DNA of 64,000 nt from Peribacillus muralis (lineage in GTDB: Bacteria; Bacillota; Bacilli; Bacillales; DSM-1321): the NCBI RefSeq assembly GCF_001645685.2, contig NZ_CP017080.1, positions 2,594,001-2,658,000 on the forward strand, written 5' to 3'. Position 1 is the stretch's first letter; each line of letters begins with the position of its first letter. Position numbers and translations under genes: made by a program. The notes under the pieces were generated by a model. The model saw only the letters and a program-made list of their open reading frames with translations. It did not search any database and was not told the DNA's origin. Below, piece after piece: positions 34,471 through 43,195 of this stretch.

Positions 34471-36501
34471 TTATTCATTCTCAGTTAAGTACTGATCCAG
34501 CACAGGTTTTATTTTCGCAGTTACATAGTGGCTCCCCCCGCGATTTTTTACATCCTCCACAATGGCTGTAAGCAAGATGGATGGACTCTTTGTATCAAAC
34601 ACAACCACAAAGCCATTTTCCTTTCCGTCTTCCCCTTTCTTGCTCTTCAGCTCAGCTGTCCCTGTCTTTGCAGCCAGTACCTCTTTTGCTGTCTTAAGAT
34701 TATGGGCAGTCCCATTACCACGCTCCACCACCTGAATTAATGCCTTTTGGACGGTTGAAGCAACCTCACTGGAAATGACGGGTTTATCGATAGGTTTATT
34801 ATTTTCTTCCTTTATCAAAACAGGCATCACCATATTTCCGTCATTCACAAACGGTGTAAACGCAGCCCCTAAATGGACAATTGACATCAGGACTTCCCCC
34901 TGTCCATAGGCGGAGTCGGCAAGTAAGACTTCATTCTCGATTCCATCATTGGATAGCTGGCTCTTTTTCAAATGAATCGGCAGCTGGAAATCCTCCTGGA
35001 ATCCAAATGTGGAAGCATTCTTCTCAAAATTGGCAGCTCCCATTTCCAGAGCTTCCTGAGCGAAATAGATATTATCGGAATAAGACAGTGCATCAACCAT
35101 GTCCACCGGACTTGCTTCCTTAACACGGGTGACAAAATAGCCTCCCCAGCTATTGTCCTTCCTCCACTGCAAGCCGGATATTTCTCTTTTCTTCTCCGGG
35201 AATGTCGTTCCGGCGGTGAGTCCGGAGGCGGCAGTAATTGCCTTGAACGTAGACCCTGGGGCATACAAGCTGGAGAAACGGTTCAAGAATGGAAGCTGCG
35301 GGTTTTCACTATATGCTTTCCACTGCTCCGCCGTCATCCCGCTCACCATTAAATTCGGATCGAAGGATGGATAGCTGACGAGCGCCAACATTTCGCCGGT
35401 CAAGGGATGTATCGCAGACACCGCCCCTGCATCTTGCTTCATCGCTTCATACATGTTACTCTGCAATGCAGCATCGATCGTCAGATTTATGTTTTTACCA
35501 TTGATGACATCCACTTGTTTAAGTATGCTTTTCTGTTCCCCTTTCTCGTTCTTAATTTGTATGATGCCGCCCTTCTTTCCTCTTAACTGCTTTTCATACA
35601 CTTGTTCCAGTCCCGACTTACCGATATAATCTCCTGAAGTGTATACATGGTCGGCGTCCTTTTTAAGGTCTTCACTTGTTGCTTGCTTTACATACCCAAT
35701 CAGATGGGCAGCTCTATCTTTTTCAGGATAATACCTTATCCTTTTCGTTTGGAAATATACTCCCGGTAAATCCTCATCAAGGCTTTCCGGCTGAAACTCT
35801 GCAGGCATGACAGCAATGGGGACGAAAATATCTTCTGTCACCCATTTCTGATCAAGCGCCTGTCGAAAGCGTTGTTCAGGAATTTTGAAATAAGCGCTTA
35901 GCTTAATTATTTCAGCTTCCTTGGACTCTCCAAGCTTTCCGGGGATGATTCCCATTTCATACACATCTTTATCCAGGGCGAGCGGGTTACCATTGCGGTC
36001 AAGGATTTCCCCCCGTTGGGGCAAAAAGGACTGAGCGCTGACCTTATCTCCTTTTTCCATCCCAGCAAAGATCAAAGACGGATTCCACTTTATTTTCCAC
36101 TCTTTCCCATCTTTTGTTTTCTCTTCTTTAAAAAAAGTTTGATAGGATGCTGACACTTCTCCAAGAAATGTATTAATTTTTACCTTGAAAAGTCCTTTAT
36201 ATGTTTCACTGTCATCTTCATAAAGCAGCTCCTTGGATAAAACTTCAATAGAAGAAGTTTCAATACCTGAAAAAATCGCATGATACTTTTCGGTAAAACT
36301 CTTTTTCGTATAATCGTATGTTTCCACATCTCCTTCTGATATAAGCTTAAACATTTCCTCGTAGTTTTGTTGGGAAAATTGTCTGACATATTCATTAAAA
36401 ACTTCTTCCGGGGTAGCCTTGTTCGCTTTAAGATAATGCCATAGCGGCAGTACTCCAACTGTCAATGCTACAACCAACACCAATATGATTATTTTTTTCA
36501 T
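34471..36501 (-). CDS. pbpC: MecA-type class B penicillin-binding protein (PbpC-like)
   Basis: 676 aa. N-terminal anchor (4-22), then an NTF2-like MecA_N domain (about 28-150: EEVFNEYVRQFSQQNYEEMF), PBP dimerisation domain with PQRGEILDRNGNPLA, and a transpeptidase with STFK (near 420), SDN (near 474) and KTG (AAKTGTAEL, near 612). The MecA_N domain defines the low-beta-lactam-affinity group (S. aureus PBP2a, Enterococcus PBP5, B. subtilis PBP3). It starts in an ATGA overlap with a 34-codon ORF. Its promoter about 260 nt upstream carries BlaI-type operators. Confidence 0.92.
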   Translation of the reverse strand: MKKIIILVLVVALTVGVLPLWHYLKANKATPEEVFNEYVRQFSQQNYEEMFKLISEGDVETYDYTKKSFTEKYHAIFSGIETSSIEVLSKELLYEDDSETYKGLFKVKINTFLGEVSASYQTFFKEEKTKDGKEWKIKWNPSLIFAGMEKGDKVSAQSFLPQRGEILDRNGNPLALDKDVYEMGIIPGKLGESKEAEIIKLSAYFKIPEQRFRQALDQKWVTEDIFVPIAVMPAEFQPESLDEDLPGVYFQTKRIRYYPEKDRAAHLIGYVKQATSEDLKKDADHVYTSGDYIGKSGLEQVYEKQLRGKKGGIIQIKNEKGEQKSILKQVDVINGKNINLTIDAALQSNMYEAMKQDAGAVSAIHPLTGEMLALVSYPSFDPNLMVSGMTAEQWKAYSENPQLPFLNRFSSLYAPGSTFKAITAASGLTAGTTFPEKKREISGLQWRKDNSWGGYFVTRVKEASPVDMVDALSYSDNIYFAQEALEMGAANFEKNASTFGFQEDFQLPIHLKKSQLSNDGIENEVLLADSAYGQGEVLMSIVHLGAAFTPFVNDGNMVMPVLIKEENNKPIDKPVISSEVASTVQKALIQVVERGNGTAHNLKTAKEVLAAKTGTAELKSKKGEDGKENGFVVVFDTKSPSILLTAIVEDVKNRGGSHYVTAKIKPVLDQYLTENE

Positions 36502-36602
36502 TGTTTTTCACTCATCCTCAAATATGCCTGATTCGCATTTTTTATATTCTGACGATTATAAAGCATATCACCTGTCTTACTGCTCTCATCACGATCAAAC
36601 AT
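36498..36602 (-). CDS. Possible 34-codon ORF coupled to pbpC
   Basis: ATG at 36602 with a weak AAGAGTG site; the stop overlaps the pbpC start as ATGA. The product (MFDRDESSKTGDML start, RMSEKQ end) is polar with no known domain. It lies within the roughly 256-nt leader of pbpC, so it could couple translation to pbpC or be a leader peptide. Weak ribosome site, unknown conservation. Confidence 0.35.
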   Translation of the reverse strand: MFDRDESSKTGDMLYNRQNIKNANQAYLRMSEKQ

Positions 36603-36743
36603 CTTACTGCACTCTTTCCACTTCGTGAATATTATCTTCGTTCACTATTGCCTTCCGAGATCGTTTACCGATTCGTTTAACATAAATAAACGTTTGAAGG
36701 AGCTATTACTACGCCTCCTCTCCTGATTACAAATACATAAATC

Positions 36744-36755
36744 TTACACGTGTAA
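36744..36755. promoter_or_regulatory. BlaI-type operator O1
   Basis: Perfect palindrome TTACACGTGTAA, at about +2 to +13 of the inferred pbpC transcript. It is the bla/mec operator pattern TTACA-NN-TGTAA. Confidence 0.75.
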
Positions 36756-36763
36756 TTTTTTAA

Positions 36764-36792
36764 AGTATTACACATGTAAGATTTACAGTCAA
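36764..36792 (-). promoter_or_regulatory. pbpC promoter with BlaI-type operator O2
   Basis: Minus strand TTGACT (36792-36787), 17-nt spacer, AATACT (36769-36764). Operator O2, TTACACATGTAA (36768-36779), covers the spacer and edge of the -10. O1 and O2 in 16-nt form are inverted copies agreeing at 15 of 16 positions. Confidence 0.68.
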
Positions 36793-36818
36793 TACAATTA
36801 TGCTTTAAGGAAAAAAAT

Positions 36819-36838
36819 AAACTTACAATTGTAAGTTT
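36819..36838. promoter_or_regulatory. BlaI-type operator O3
   Basis: Perfect 20-bp palindrome centred on TTACAATTGTAA, 27 nt upstream of the pbpC -35 box. No promoter was found directly on it; it may give cooperative repression. Confidence 0.65.
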
Positions 36839-37035
36839 AATGGCTAAAGATGATTTTACCGGAATATTCCTCTTAAAATATCGAGGGGTGGACATGAAGA
36901 AATAATATAGGTATAGGAATATGGAAAAAGAATATACGTTTCCCCTACCCTTTTTCTTCAAAATTCAGAAATTACACATCAGTAAAATGACATATAATAA
37001 GTAAGGAAAGTGTTTAACGTCTTCATATTGCTGCA

Positions 37036-37083
37036 TTGACTTCTAAAAATATGAACCATATAATTAAATTATTACAATCGTAA
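37036..37083 (+). promoter_or_regulatory. blaI-blaR1 promoter with operator O4
   Basis: TTGACT (37036-37041), 17-nt spacer, perfect TATAAT (37059-37064). O4, TTACAATCGTAA (37072-37083, one mismatch in the arms), begins at about the transcription start. A repressor there would block its own operon. Confidence 0.75.
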
Positions 37084-37101
37084 TTTTAAGGATGGTTAAA
37101 T

Positions 37102-37488
37102 ATGAAAATAACACCCCAAATTTCAGAAGCAGAGCTTGAAGTTATGAAAATAATTTGGAAACACCCTAATATCAATACCAATGAGGTTATCGAAAAGGTC
37201 ACCAAAACTAGTAAATGGAGCCCTAAAACTATTCAAACGATGTTATTAAGGCTAATAAAAAAAGGGGCACTGAATCATTATAAGGAAGGTCGTGTATTTG
37301 TTTATACCCCTAACGTTGATAAAAGTGATTATCTGGAAATAGAGAGCCGCAGTTTTTTAGAACGTTTTTATAATGGGACGTTAAATTCTATGGTATTGAA
37401 CTTTTTGGAAAAAGATAGGATGTCCGAGGACGAAATTAATGAGCTGTATCAAATTTTAGAAAAACGTATGAACAGAAAGAAGGAATAA
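37102..37488 (+). CDS. blaI: BlaI/MecI-family transcriptional repressor
   Basis: 128 aa. Winged-helix N-terminal domain (ISEAELEVMKIIWKHPNINTNEVIEKV, then KWSPKTIQTMLLRLIKKGAL recognition helix and KEGRVFVYTPNV wing) and a helical dimerisation C-terminus. In bla/mec systems BlaI binds TTACA-NN-TGTAA palindromes and is inactivated when BlaR1 senses a beta-lactam. Such palindromes lie at its own promoter and that of divergent pbpC. The blaR1 start follows its stop by 1 nt. Confidence 0.93.
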   Translation: MKITPQISEAELEVMKIIWKHPNINTNEVIEKVTKTSKWSPKTIQTMLLRLIKKGALNHYKEGRVFVYTPNVDKSDYLEIESRSFLERFYNGTLNSMVLNFLEKDRMSEDEINELYQILEKRMNRKKE

Positions 37489-37489
37489 C

Positions 37490-39298
37490 ATGAGCAGCTC
37501 TTTCTTTACGTTTTTTCTCATCAGTAATATCACATTATCTCTCATTTATTGCATTATCCTTCTCATAAAAAAACTATTAAAAATTCAAATAACTGTAAAT
37601 ACCCAATATTATATCAGCATTATTTCTCTTTTATTATTGATTGTTCCTTTTATCCCTTTTCATTGGCTGAAAACAGTTTCTCTTTTTGATTGGATGATAA
37701 ACTTAGGTGAAAATAATTCAACATTAACCAATATACATTCGGCAGGTAAAACGTCAACAACAAGTGGGCAAAACGCAAATTGGCTACAAGATTTTTCCAT
37801 GTCCATTGATCAATCACCTTTCCCAATGATGGAGTCTGTTTTTTTTATAATATGGATATCAGGAATAATTTTCATCCTAATAGCTACTTTATATAGCAAT
37901 CTTAGAATTTACAAAATAAAGAAAAACCTTCAAGTAATTGAAAACAAGCGGTTATCCACGCTTTTTTATACATGTAAAAAGGATATACATTTTAATAAAA
38001 AAGTGGTTTTGGGTTATTCCTCATTAATAAAATCACCCATTACATTTGGGGTCATCACTCCATATATTGTCATACCACAAGATACTTCCATGCTTTCTGC
38101 GGAAGAGATGAAATGTATTTTGCTTCACGAGTTGTATCATTGTAAACGAAGAGATATGCTAGTAAACTATTTCATGTGTCTAGCCCGAACTGTTTATTGG
38201 TTTAATCCCCTCGTATGGTACTTCTTGAATGAAATGAAAACTGAGATGGAGATTTCATGCGATTATGCAGTTTTAAGGTCGCTGGATAATGAATCACATC
38301 TAAAATATGGTGAGGTCATTTTAAAATTCGCCTCTCTTTCTAAACGTTCATCTTCTTTGTTAGTTGCTTCGGAAATTAGCAGGTCTTACAAACAAGTAAA
38401 AAGGCGTATTGTTAAGATCAGTGATTTTCATGTTGAATCAAATATGCTAAAGATGAAAAGTTCTCTAGTATTCATCTTTTTTCTAGCGATCGTTTTGATT
38501 AGTATCCCTTCTATATCTGTAATGGCCCTGAACAAAGAAAAAGAAACACATGCTCTTTCTCATACGAATGTCGTGTATAAAGATTACAGTAGCTTTTTTG
38601 ATAAACTTACGGCAAGTGCTGTAATATACGATACCAAAATGAAGCAGTATACTATATACAATAAGGAAGAAAGCACTACTAGATTTAACCCTACTTCCAC
38701 TTATAAGATATTCAGTGCATTGTTCGCCCTTGATTCTGGGATCATTTCAAAGGACAATTCCCAAGAGAATTGGGATGGAACCATTTATCCTTATAAGGAA
38801 TGGAATGAAGATCAAGATTTATTCTCAGCTATGAAAAGCTCATCCTCATGGTATTTTCAAAAACTCGATCACCAGGTGGGTAAAAAGAAATTACAGAATT
38901 ACTTTAAGCAGATACATTATGGAAATCGCGATTTATTGGGGGACTTATCTAATTATTGGCTAGATGGTTCACTAAAAATTTCTCCTGTCGAACAGGTAGA
39001 TATGTTGAAGAAATTATATGATAATGAATTTTCTTTTGACCCTTCTAATATTCAAACCGTGAAAGACTCCATACTGTTAGAAGAATCAAATGGCAAGCTG
39101 TTATCTGGAAAAACGGGGACGACTGCTGTAAACGGGGAAAATGTAAGTGGCTGGTTTGTAGGATATGTAGAAACTTCAGATAATACTTTTTTCTTTGCCT
39201 TTCACATTCAAGGTGAAAAGGATTCAGGTGGAAGCAATGTTGCTGAGAAAGCACTTTCCATCTTGGAGAAGGAACATATTTATCAATCCGTATTTTGA
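37490..39298 (+). CDS. blaR1: BlaR1/MecR1 beta-lactam sensor-transducer
   Basis: 602 aa. Membrane helices in the N-terminal part (about 5-27, 35-58, 110-130, 320-340) surround a zinc M56 protease domain with HELYH near 212. The extracellular C-terminal sensor (about 350-602) is class D beta-lactamase-like with STYK (acylation Ser, near 402), SSSW and KTGT (near 541). Acylation by beta-lactam triggers inactivation of BlaI. Cotranscribed with blaI. No beta-lactamase gene is in the window, so the divergent PBP operon is the likely target. Confidence 0.93.
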   Translation: MSSSFFTFFLISNITLSLIYCIILLIKKLLKIQITVNTQYYISIISLLLLIVPFIPFHWLKTVSLFDWMINLGENNSTLTNIHSAGKTSTTSGQNANWLQDFSMSIDQSPFPMMESVFFIIWISGIIFILIATLYSNLRIYKIKKNLQVIENKRLSTLFYTCKKDIHFNKKVVLGYSSLIKSPITFGVITPYIVIPQDTSMLSAEEMKCILLHELYHCKRRDMLVNYFMCLARTVYWFNPLVWYFLNEMKTEMEISCDYAVLRSLDNESHLKYGEVILKFASLSKRSSSLLVASEISRSYKQVKRRIVKISDFHVESNMLKMKSSLVFIFFLAIVLISIPSISVMALNKEKETHALSHTNVVYKDYSSFFDKLTASAVIYDTKMKQYTIYNKEESTTRFNPTSTYKIFSALFALDSGIISKDNSQENWDGTIYPYKEWNEDQDLFSAMKSSSSWYFQKLDHQVGKKKLQNYFKQIHYGNRDLLGDLSNYWLDGSLKISPVEQVDMLKKLYDNEFSFDPSNIQTVKDSILLEESNGKLLSGKTGTTAVNGENVSGWFVGYVETSDNTFFFAFHIQGEKDSGGSNVAEKALSILEKEHIYQSVF

Positions 39299-39368
39299 TA
39301 GATACGATTTTTTCATCAATTTTTTCGTTTCTCGATATAAACTCCAAGAGTAGAAATAATTTGAACGG

Positions 39369-39399
39369 GCATGTTTTGTTGCTATGGGGCAAAACATGC
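39369..39399 (+). terminator. Terminator of blaI-blaR1
   Basis: 10-bp stem GCATGTTTTG / CAAAACATGC followed by TCTTATTT. Confidence 0.75.
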
Positions 39400-39614
39400 T
39401 CTTATTTATAAAGCTTAGGAAAGAATCTTATGATCAGATTTATCTTCTTGTGCCTTATTATTAGCATTAGATTGATTTATACGAACTTTACGTGACAATT
39501 CCGCTAGATACCTCCTTCTTACATTTCTACTTTTCAAACAATAAAGTATTATCTACCTTAATACTTTTACTCCACCTTCCAATTAAACAAATGGACGGCA
39601 TGACCAAGTCATGC

Positions 39615-39735
39615 GGTGTGATTGATTTCCCCTCCAACGCTCAGGTTTACATAGGGCGCGAAGTAAGCCTTCTCGACCTGAACGCCATTGGTGTCTTACT
39701 TGTGCTGCTGCTCCCGCAGGAGTCTCGCATATCAA
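39615..39735. repeat. Degenerate Bacillus dispersed repeat
   Basis: The layout GATTTCCCCTCCAACGCTCAG ... CTCCCGCAGGAGTCTCGC matches a short dispersed intergenic repeat common in Bacillus genomes, known by its ends (GATTTCCGCTCC and CCCGCAGGAGTC). A second, more decayed relative is at 62690-62800. Recognised from memory of the repeat's pattern, not by alignment. Confidence 0.5.
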
Positions 39736-39869
39736 ATCGGTTTGAAAACAACAACCTATACGAATTGAGCCAAAAAAAGAGACTTCATAGTCCCTTTTTA
39801 TGACTTTTTTCAAACCTACACAATATTCCTACCGTCTAACAAGCACTTAAGTATCTGCCCTTTATTGTT

Positions 39870-40301
39870 TTAGTGTCGAATTTGATCTCTATCCTCGGAA
39901 ATCGAGCTTAAGGCAATGCCAGCCTCCGAACTTGTTTGTTTATGTATGGCAAGATCCGCTAAAGCAATGATGCCGATCAGCTTATCATTTTCTACAATAG
40001 GCAGTCTCCTGATTTGTTCATTACCCATTAACTCCTCAGCTTCGTCCACTAACATATCGGGGCTGCCAGTTATAAGATGAGTGGATATCACATCTGTAAT
40101 TCTCGTCGAATTCGGTTTTTTTCCGGCAACACAGCGAATCACGATGTCCCTATCAGTAATAACGCCGACCAACTTGCCATTATCCAATACAGGAATGACT
40201 CCAACATCATTGTCCTTCATTTTTACGGCTGCCTCATATATATTATCTTCCACTGTACAAAAGAACACATCCGTAGACATAATATCCCTTAAAGTAGACA
40301 T
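39870..40301 (-). CDS. Tandem CBS-domain protein, YhcV-like
   Basis: 143 aa from the ATG at 40301 (GGAGGG 6 nt upstream). Two CBS motifs: about 5-60 (DIMSTDVFFCTVEDNIYEA, GVITDRDIVIR) and about 72-125 (VDEAEELMGNEQIRRLPIV, GIIALADLAI). A CBS pair forms one Bateman module that binds adenine nucleotides. No fused enzyme domain. B. subtilis YhcV and YlbB are similar in size. The role is unknown; regulation of a partner by nucleotide level is the family expectation. Confidence 0.85.
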   Translation of the reverse strand: MSTLRDIMSTDVFFCTVEDNIYEAAVKMKDNDVGVIPVLDNGKLVGVITDRDIVIRCVAGKKPNSTRITDVISTHLITGSPDMLVDEAEELMGNEQIRRLPIVENDKLIGIIALADLAIHKQTSSEAGIALSSISEDRDQIRH

Positions 40302-40378
40302 GAAAATCCCTCCATTATTCAAATGTTGCTTGATTATTGTTGACCACAGGATAGATATTATTCAGCTTGATGCAAGGT

Positions 40379-41215
40379 TCATTCCACATACTTCCCATGA
40401 TCAGGCTTAGCCAAAGAGTCGAATTCCCTAGCAAGCTTCAATAGTCCAATATCCAATTCTTCTCCTTCAGCTGGATATCCGTGCCCCGTTACAGCAATCT
40501 TAGGCTTAAGTGCTTCAAGCCATCTCACCGATTGCTTGGCCGCCTCCCAATCGGTTGTCAAATACCGCGGTGGGCCTGAGATTTCCCTCTCCTGAGTGAA
40601 AACCTTATATAACGAATCCTGCCTGACATTCACAAAAGCATCCCCCGCAATCAGACTTCTATCACTTTCCCGAAAAAGTGAAATATGTCCTTTGGTGTGC
40701 CCCGGAGTATGGATCCATTTCCACCCGTCAAGATCTGGTACAGACTGATCGTCAGGAAGGGGTTGAATTTTTTCATCCAGATTGATCCCTTCATTCGGAA
40801 ACATCCAAGAAATCTTGGCAACCAATCCCCCTTCTACAGATGGGTCAGGCTCAGGATAACTTTCTTGACCCGTCAAATAAGGCATCTCTTTTATGTGGGC
40901 ATAGACAGGTGCCTTCCAATACTCCATCAGCTCGATCAATGCGCCAACATGGTCGAAATGGCCATGTGTCAATATGATGGCAGCCGGAGGATGGTCCGTT
41001 CCGTATATAGCTTCTGCGTTCTTCTTTATTATTTCCGCTGAACGTGGCATTCCCGCATCGACCAATATCCATGTCCCACTTTTCGGAAGTCCTAAAAAAA
41101 TGACATTGACGATTTGAACAGATAGGCAATAAATATCCTCCCTAACCTTCCTGACCTCTCCACTGGTCACTGATGTCATGGGCAAAATTTTCTCATTCAA
41201 ATGGTGATCTTCCAT
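40379..41215 (-). CDS. MBL-fold metallo-hydrolase
   Basis: 278 aa from the ATG at 41215 (AGGAGT 7 nt upstream). The zinc motif is THGHFDHVG (HxHxDH) near residue 86; further ligands are His in HTPGHTKGH near 170, Asp in IAGDAF near 188 and His in VTGHGYP near 244. Belongs to the broad glyoxalase II/lactonase-like group acting on esters, thioesters or lactones; no substrate marker seen. A sigma-B-like promoter overlaps the terminator tail of the neighbouring ABC operon. Confidence 0.85.
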   Translation of the reverse strand: MEDHHLNEKILPMTSVTSGEVRKVREDIYCLSVQIVNVIFLGLPKSGTWILVDAGMPRSAEIIKKNAEAIYGTDHPPAAIILTHGHFDHVGALIELMEYWKAPVYAHIKEMPYLTGQESYPEPDPSVEGGLVAKISWMFPNEGINLDEKIQPLPDDQSVPDLDGWKWIHTPGHTKGHISLFRESDRSLIAGDAFVNVRQDSLYKVFTQEREISGPPRYLTTDWEAAKQSVRWLEALKPKIAVTGHGYPAEGEELDIGLLKLAREFDSLAKPDHGKYVE

Positions 41216-41251
41216 TATAACCACTCCTAACTTGGACATACTGTCGTTAGA

Positions 41252-41276
41252 TTACCCCGTAATTGAAAATAAAAAC
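41252..41276 (-). promoter_or_regulatory. Possible sigma-B-like promoter of MBL gene
   Basis: Minus strand GTTTTT, 13-nt spacer, GGGTAA. It shares sequence with the adjacent terminator, so the -35 match may be accidental. Confidence 0.4.
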
Positions 41277-41303
41277 CAGCCCATAATTTATTATAGGCTG
41301 GTT
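41274..41303 (-). terminator. Terminator of SGNH/ABC operon
   Basis: 8-bp stem AACCAGCC / GGCTGGTT followed by TTTATTTT on the minus strand. Confidence 0.8.
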
Positions 41304-41307
41304 ATCT

Positions 41308-42297
41308 TCAATAAACATCCTTCCGGGTGAAGGCGGCAAACGAGACAATTAAAGCAAGCAGCCACCAAACGAGAAGCGTAATGACGGAGGATAATAAGGT
41401 CATTCCTTCAATTGGCGGAGCCGAACCACTAATGTAGGTGGTCAACTTCAAATTCACCATGAAGAAATATTTTGCTGATTCCCATGAAGAAACCATATTG
41501 TTCAAGATAGCTCCTGAAATCAAGGCTGCCAGCATGATACCCATCCCGGCAGGTGTACTTCTCACAAGCACCGATAGCATGAACGAAAGCGTTCCGATCA
41601 CGACCGCTACCAGCCATACAAGTCCCAAATCCATCAAAAGGAATTTCCATTGTTCCACTAGCCTTACTTGGCTGACATCCACATCTGCTCCGTTCAATCC
41701 AAATCCGGTAATGACCGGGGCCGCCCAGCCTTGATAGCCAAAAACAAGACCAGATAACAAATAGGACAATAATGCTGTCATCGCCACGATGATCGATACC
41801 GACAACAATAAGGTTACATATTTGCTCATTAAGATTTTCCATCGCTTCACTGGCCGTGTCAGCAGAAGCTTAATCGTCCCTTGACTATTTTCAGAAGAAA
41901 CCAAATCGCTTGCTACAATCATGATGAGCAATGGAATGAACAAATCGATGGCATTTTCCAGAAACATGCGTGTAAAAGTTGCAGCCCCAGGTTCTGAAGG
42001 GTTTATGTCATGATCAAGGTAATACTGCTGCTGCTTCAGCCCCACTTCGAGCTGTTCACGCCACTCATCGAGCATCCTATTTGAGCTTAAACGGTTTTGT
42101 GTATCAATGATCTGCTGCTGAAGAGCAGCGCGCCAATCGGTAGTACCCAACTTCTCCTGCTGCTCTTCCGCTTGCTTATATTGAGCGTACGTAAACATCA
42201 GTACCAAAATTCCGACGATGACCCCAATTATGACCAATCGTTTCTTTGCCAACAACTTCATCATTTCATTTTGGATCAAATTATTCAATGCCAGCAC
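41308..42297 (-). CDS. ABC-2 type transporter permease
   Basis: 329 aa. Six hydrophobic segments, the first near 20-40 followed by a long extracytoplasmic coiled region (EEQQEKLG to YYLDHD), then five in the C-terminal half. SSENSQGTIKLLLTRPVKRWKILMSKY is the ABC-2 coupling loop signature. It pairs with the ATPase gene just upstream, which it overlaps by 17 nt. Start may be GTG 42297 or TTG 42288; the latter has better spacing from GGGGGTG. Export of an unknown substrate. Confidence 0.85.
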   Translation of the reverse strand: MLALNNLIQNEMMKLLAKKRLVIIGVIVGILVLMFTYAQYKQAEEQQEKLGTTDWRAALQQQIIDTQNRLSSNRMLDEWREQLEVGLKQQQYYLDHDINPSEPGAATFTRMFLENAIDLFIPLLIMIVASDLVSSENSQGTIKLLLTRPVKRWKILMSKYVTLLLSVSIIVAMTALLSYLLSGLVFGYQGWAAPVITGFGLNGADVDVSQVRLVEQWKFLLMDLGLVWLVAVVIGTLSFMLSVLVRSTPAGMGIMLAALISGAILNNMVSSWESAKYFFMVNLKLTTYISGSAPPIEGMTLLSSVITLLVWWLLALIVSFAAFTRKDVY

Positions 42298-43195
42298 CCC
42301 CGCCGCCGGTTACTTGTAAAAATAATTCCTCCAAGCCCGGTAGTTTCCGGTTCATTTCATGCACCTTCACCCCAGCCAGGTTAAGTGCAGCATTCCATTC
42401 AGGGGTTTCAAGTTCATCATAAGCAGTAATGATATATTTTTGATCTACATTCACTTCCGTGAACCTGCCAAGCACTTCCACTCCCAATTGGATTGGCTCT
42501 ACTCTCCAAAGTATCCGCTCTTGTGAAGCCAATAGACTTTGCACCGTATCGGTCTGGATTATTTCTCCATTTTTTATGATGGCGACCCGGTCACAAAGCT
42601 GCTGTATTTCACCTAATAAATGGGATGATACGAGGACACTCATCCCTTCTTCTTCAGCCAATTTCCTGATGAACTGGCGCATCTCCCTAATCCCGGCAGG
42701 ATCAAGGCCATTTGTCGGTTCGTCCAAAATCAACAGCTTCGGACTATTCAGCATGGCCTGCGCAATTCCCAACCGCTGCCTCATACCTAGAGAATAGGTC
42801 TTCACTTTATCATGAATTCTTGCCTGTAGGCCGACTAGCTCAACAACCTCGTTCATTCTTTGCCTACCCACTTCAGGTAGCATCCTTGCAAAGTGAAGCA
42901 AATTATCCCAACCACTCAAAAATGGGTAAAGCTCTGGATTTTCAACGATACAGCCCATATATTGCATCGCCTTCGTAAAATCCTTGCGGACATCATACCC
43001 ACAAATTCGAATCGATCCTGCAGAAGGCTTGATCAGCCCAACCAACATGCGTATAGTCGTCGTTTTACCGGCTCCATTCGGCCCTAAAAAGCCAAATACC
43101 TCTCCTTCGTTCAGGTCAAAATCGATTCCTTTAATAATTTCCCGATCGCCAATCCTTTTTTTCAAGCCCTTGACAGACAATGTCACCTGCTTCAT
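42281..43195 (-). CDS. ABC transporter ATP-binding protein
   Basis: 304 aa. Walker A GPNGAGKTT near residue 38, Q-loop region, signature YSLGMRQRLGIAQ near 135 and Walker B LLILDEPTNGLDP near 158. The DRI/DRA-type ATPase class often pairs with ABC-2 permeases for drug, lantibiotic or lipid export. The C-terminal 80 residues are an accessory domain. Middle gene of an operon: its start overlaps the SGNH hydrolase stop by 4 nt (ATGA) and its end overlaps the permease. Confidence 0.9.
   Translation of the reverse strand: MKQVTLSVKGLKKRIGDREIIKGIDFDLNEGEVFGFLGPNGAGKTTTIRMLVGLIKPSAGSIRICGYDVRKDFTKAMQYMGCIVENPELYPFLSGWDNLLHFARMLPEVGRQRMNEVVELVGLQARIHDKVKTYSLGMRQRLGIAQAMLNSPKLLILDEPTNGLDPAGIREMRQFIRKLAEEEGMSVLVSSHLLGEIQQLCDRVAIIKNGEIIQTDTVQSLLASQERILWRVEPIQLGVEVLGRFTEVNVDQKYIITAYDELETPEWNAALNLAGVKVHEMNRKLPGLEELFLQVTGGGGAGIE

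Larger units (their letters stand above)
36603..37101. other. Divergent control region between pbpC and blaI
   Basis: About 500 nt, AT-rich, with two facing promoters and four BlaI-type operators (36744, 36768, 36819, 37072). The stretch 36840-37030 has no supported gene. An SD-like AGGAGAGGAGG on the minus strand near 36716-36726 is not followed by a usable start. Confidence 0.7.
39299..39869. other. Gap with terminator and dispersed repeat
   Basis: 571 nt between blaR1 and the CBS gene. It holds the terminator at 39369-39399 and a degenerate repeat at 39615-39735. A minus frame of 76 codons across the repeat is judged non-coding. Confidence 0.6.

Noticed and set aside
36840..36905. 21-codon plus-strand frame starting beside operator O3 (MAKDDFTGIF...)
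   Set aside because: No ribosome site and no promoter directed at it; too short to support.
39583..39813. 76-codon minus frame rich in Arg, Trp and Cys
   Set aside because: It lies on the dispersed repeat; such frames arise from the repeat's GC-rich composition.
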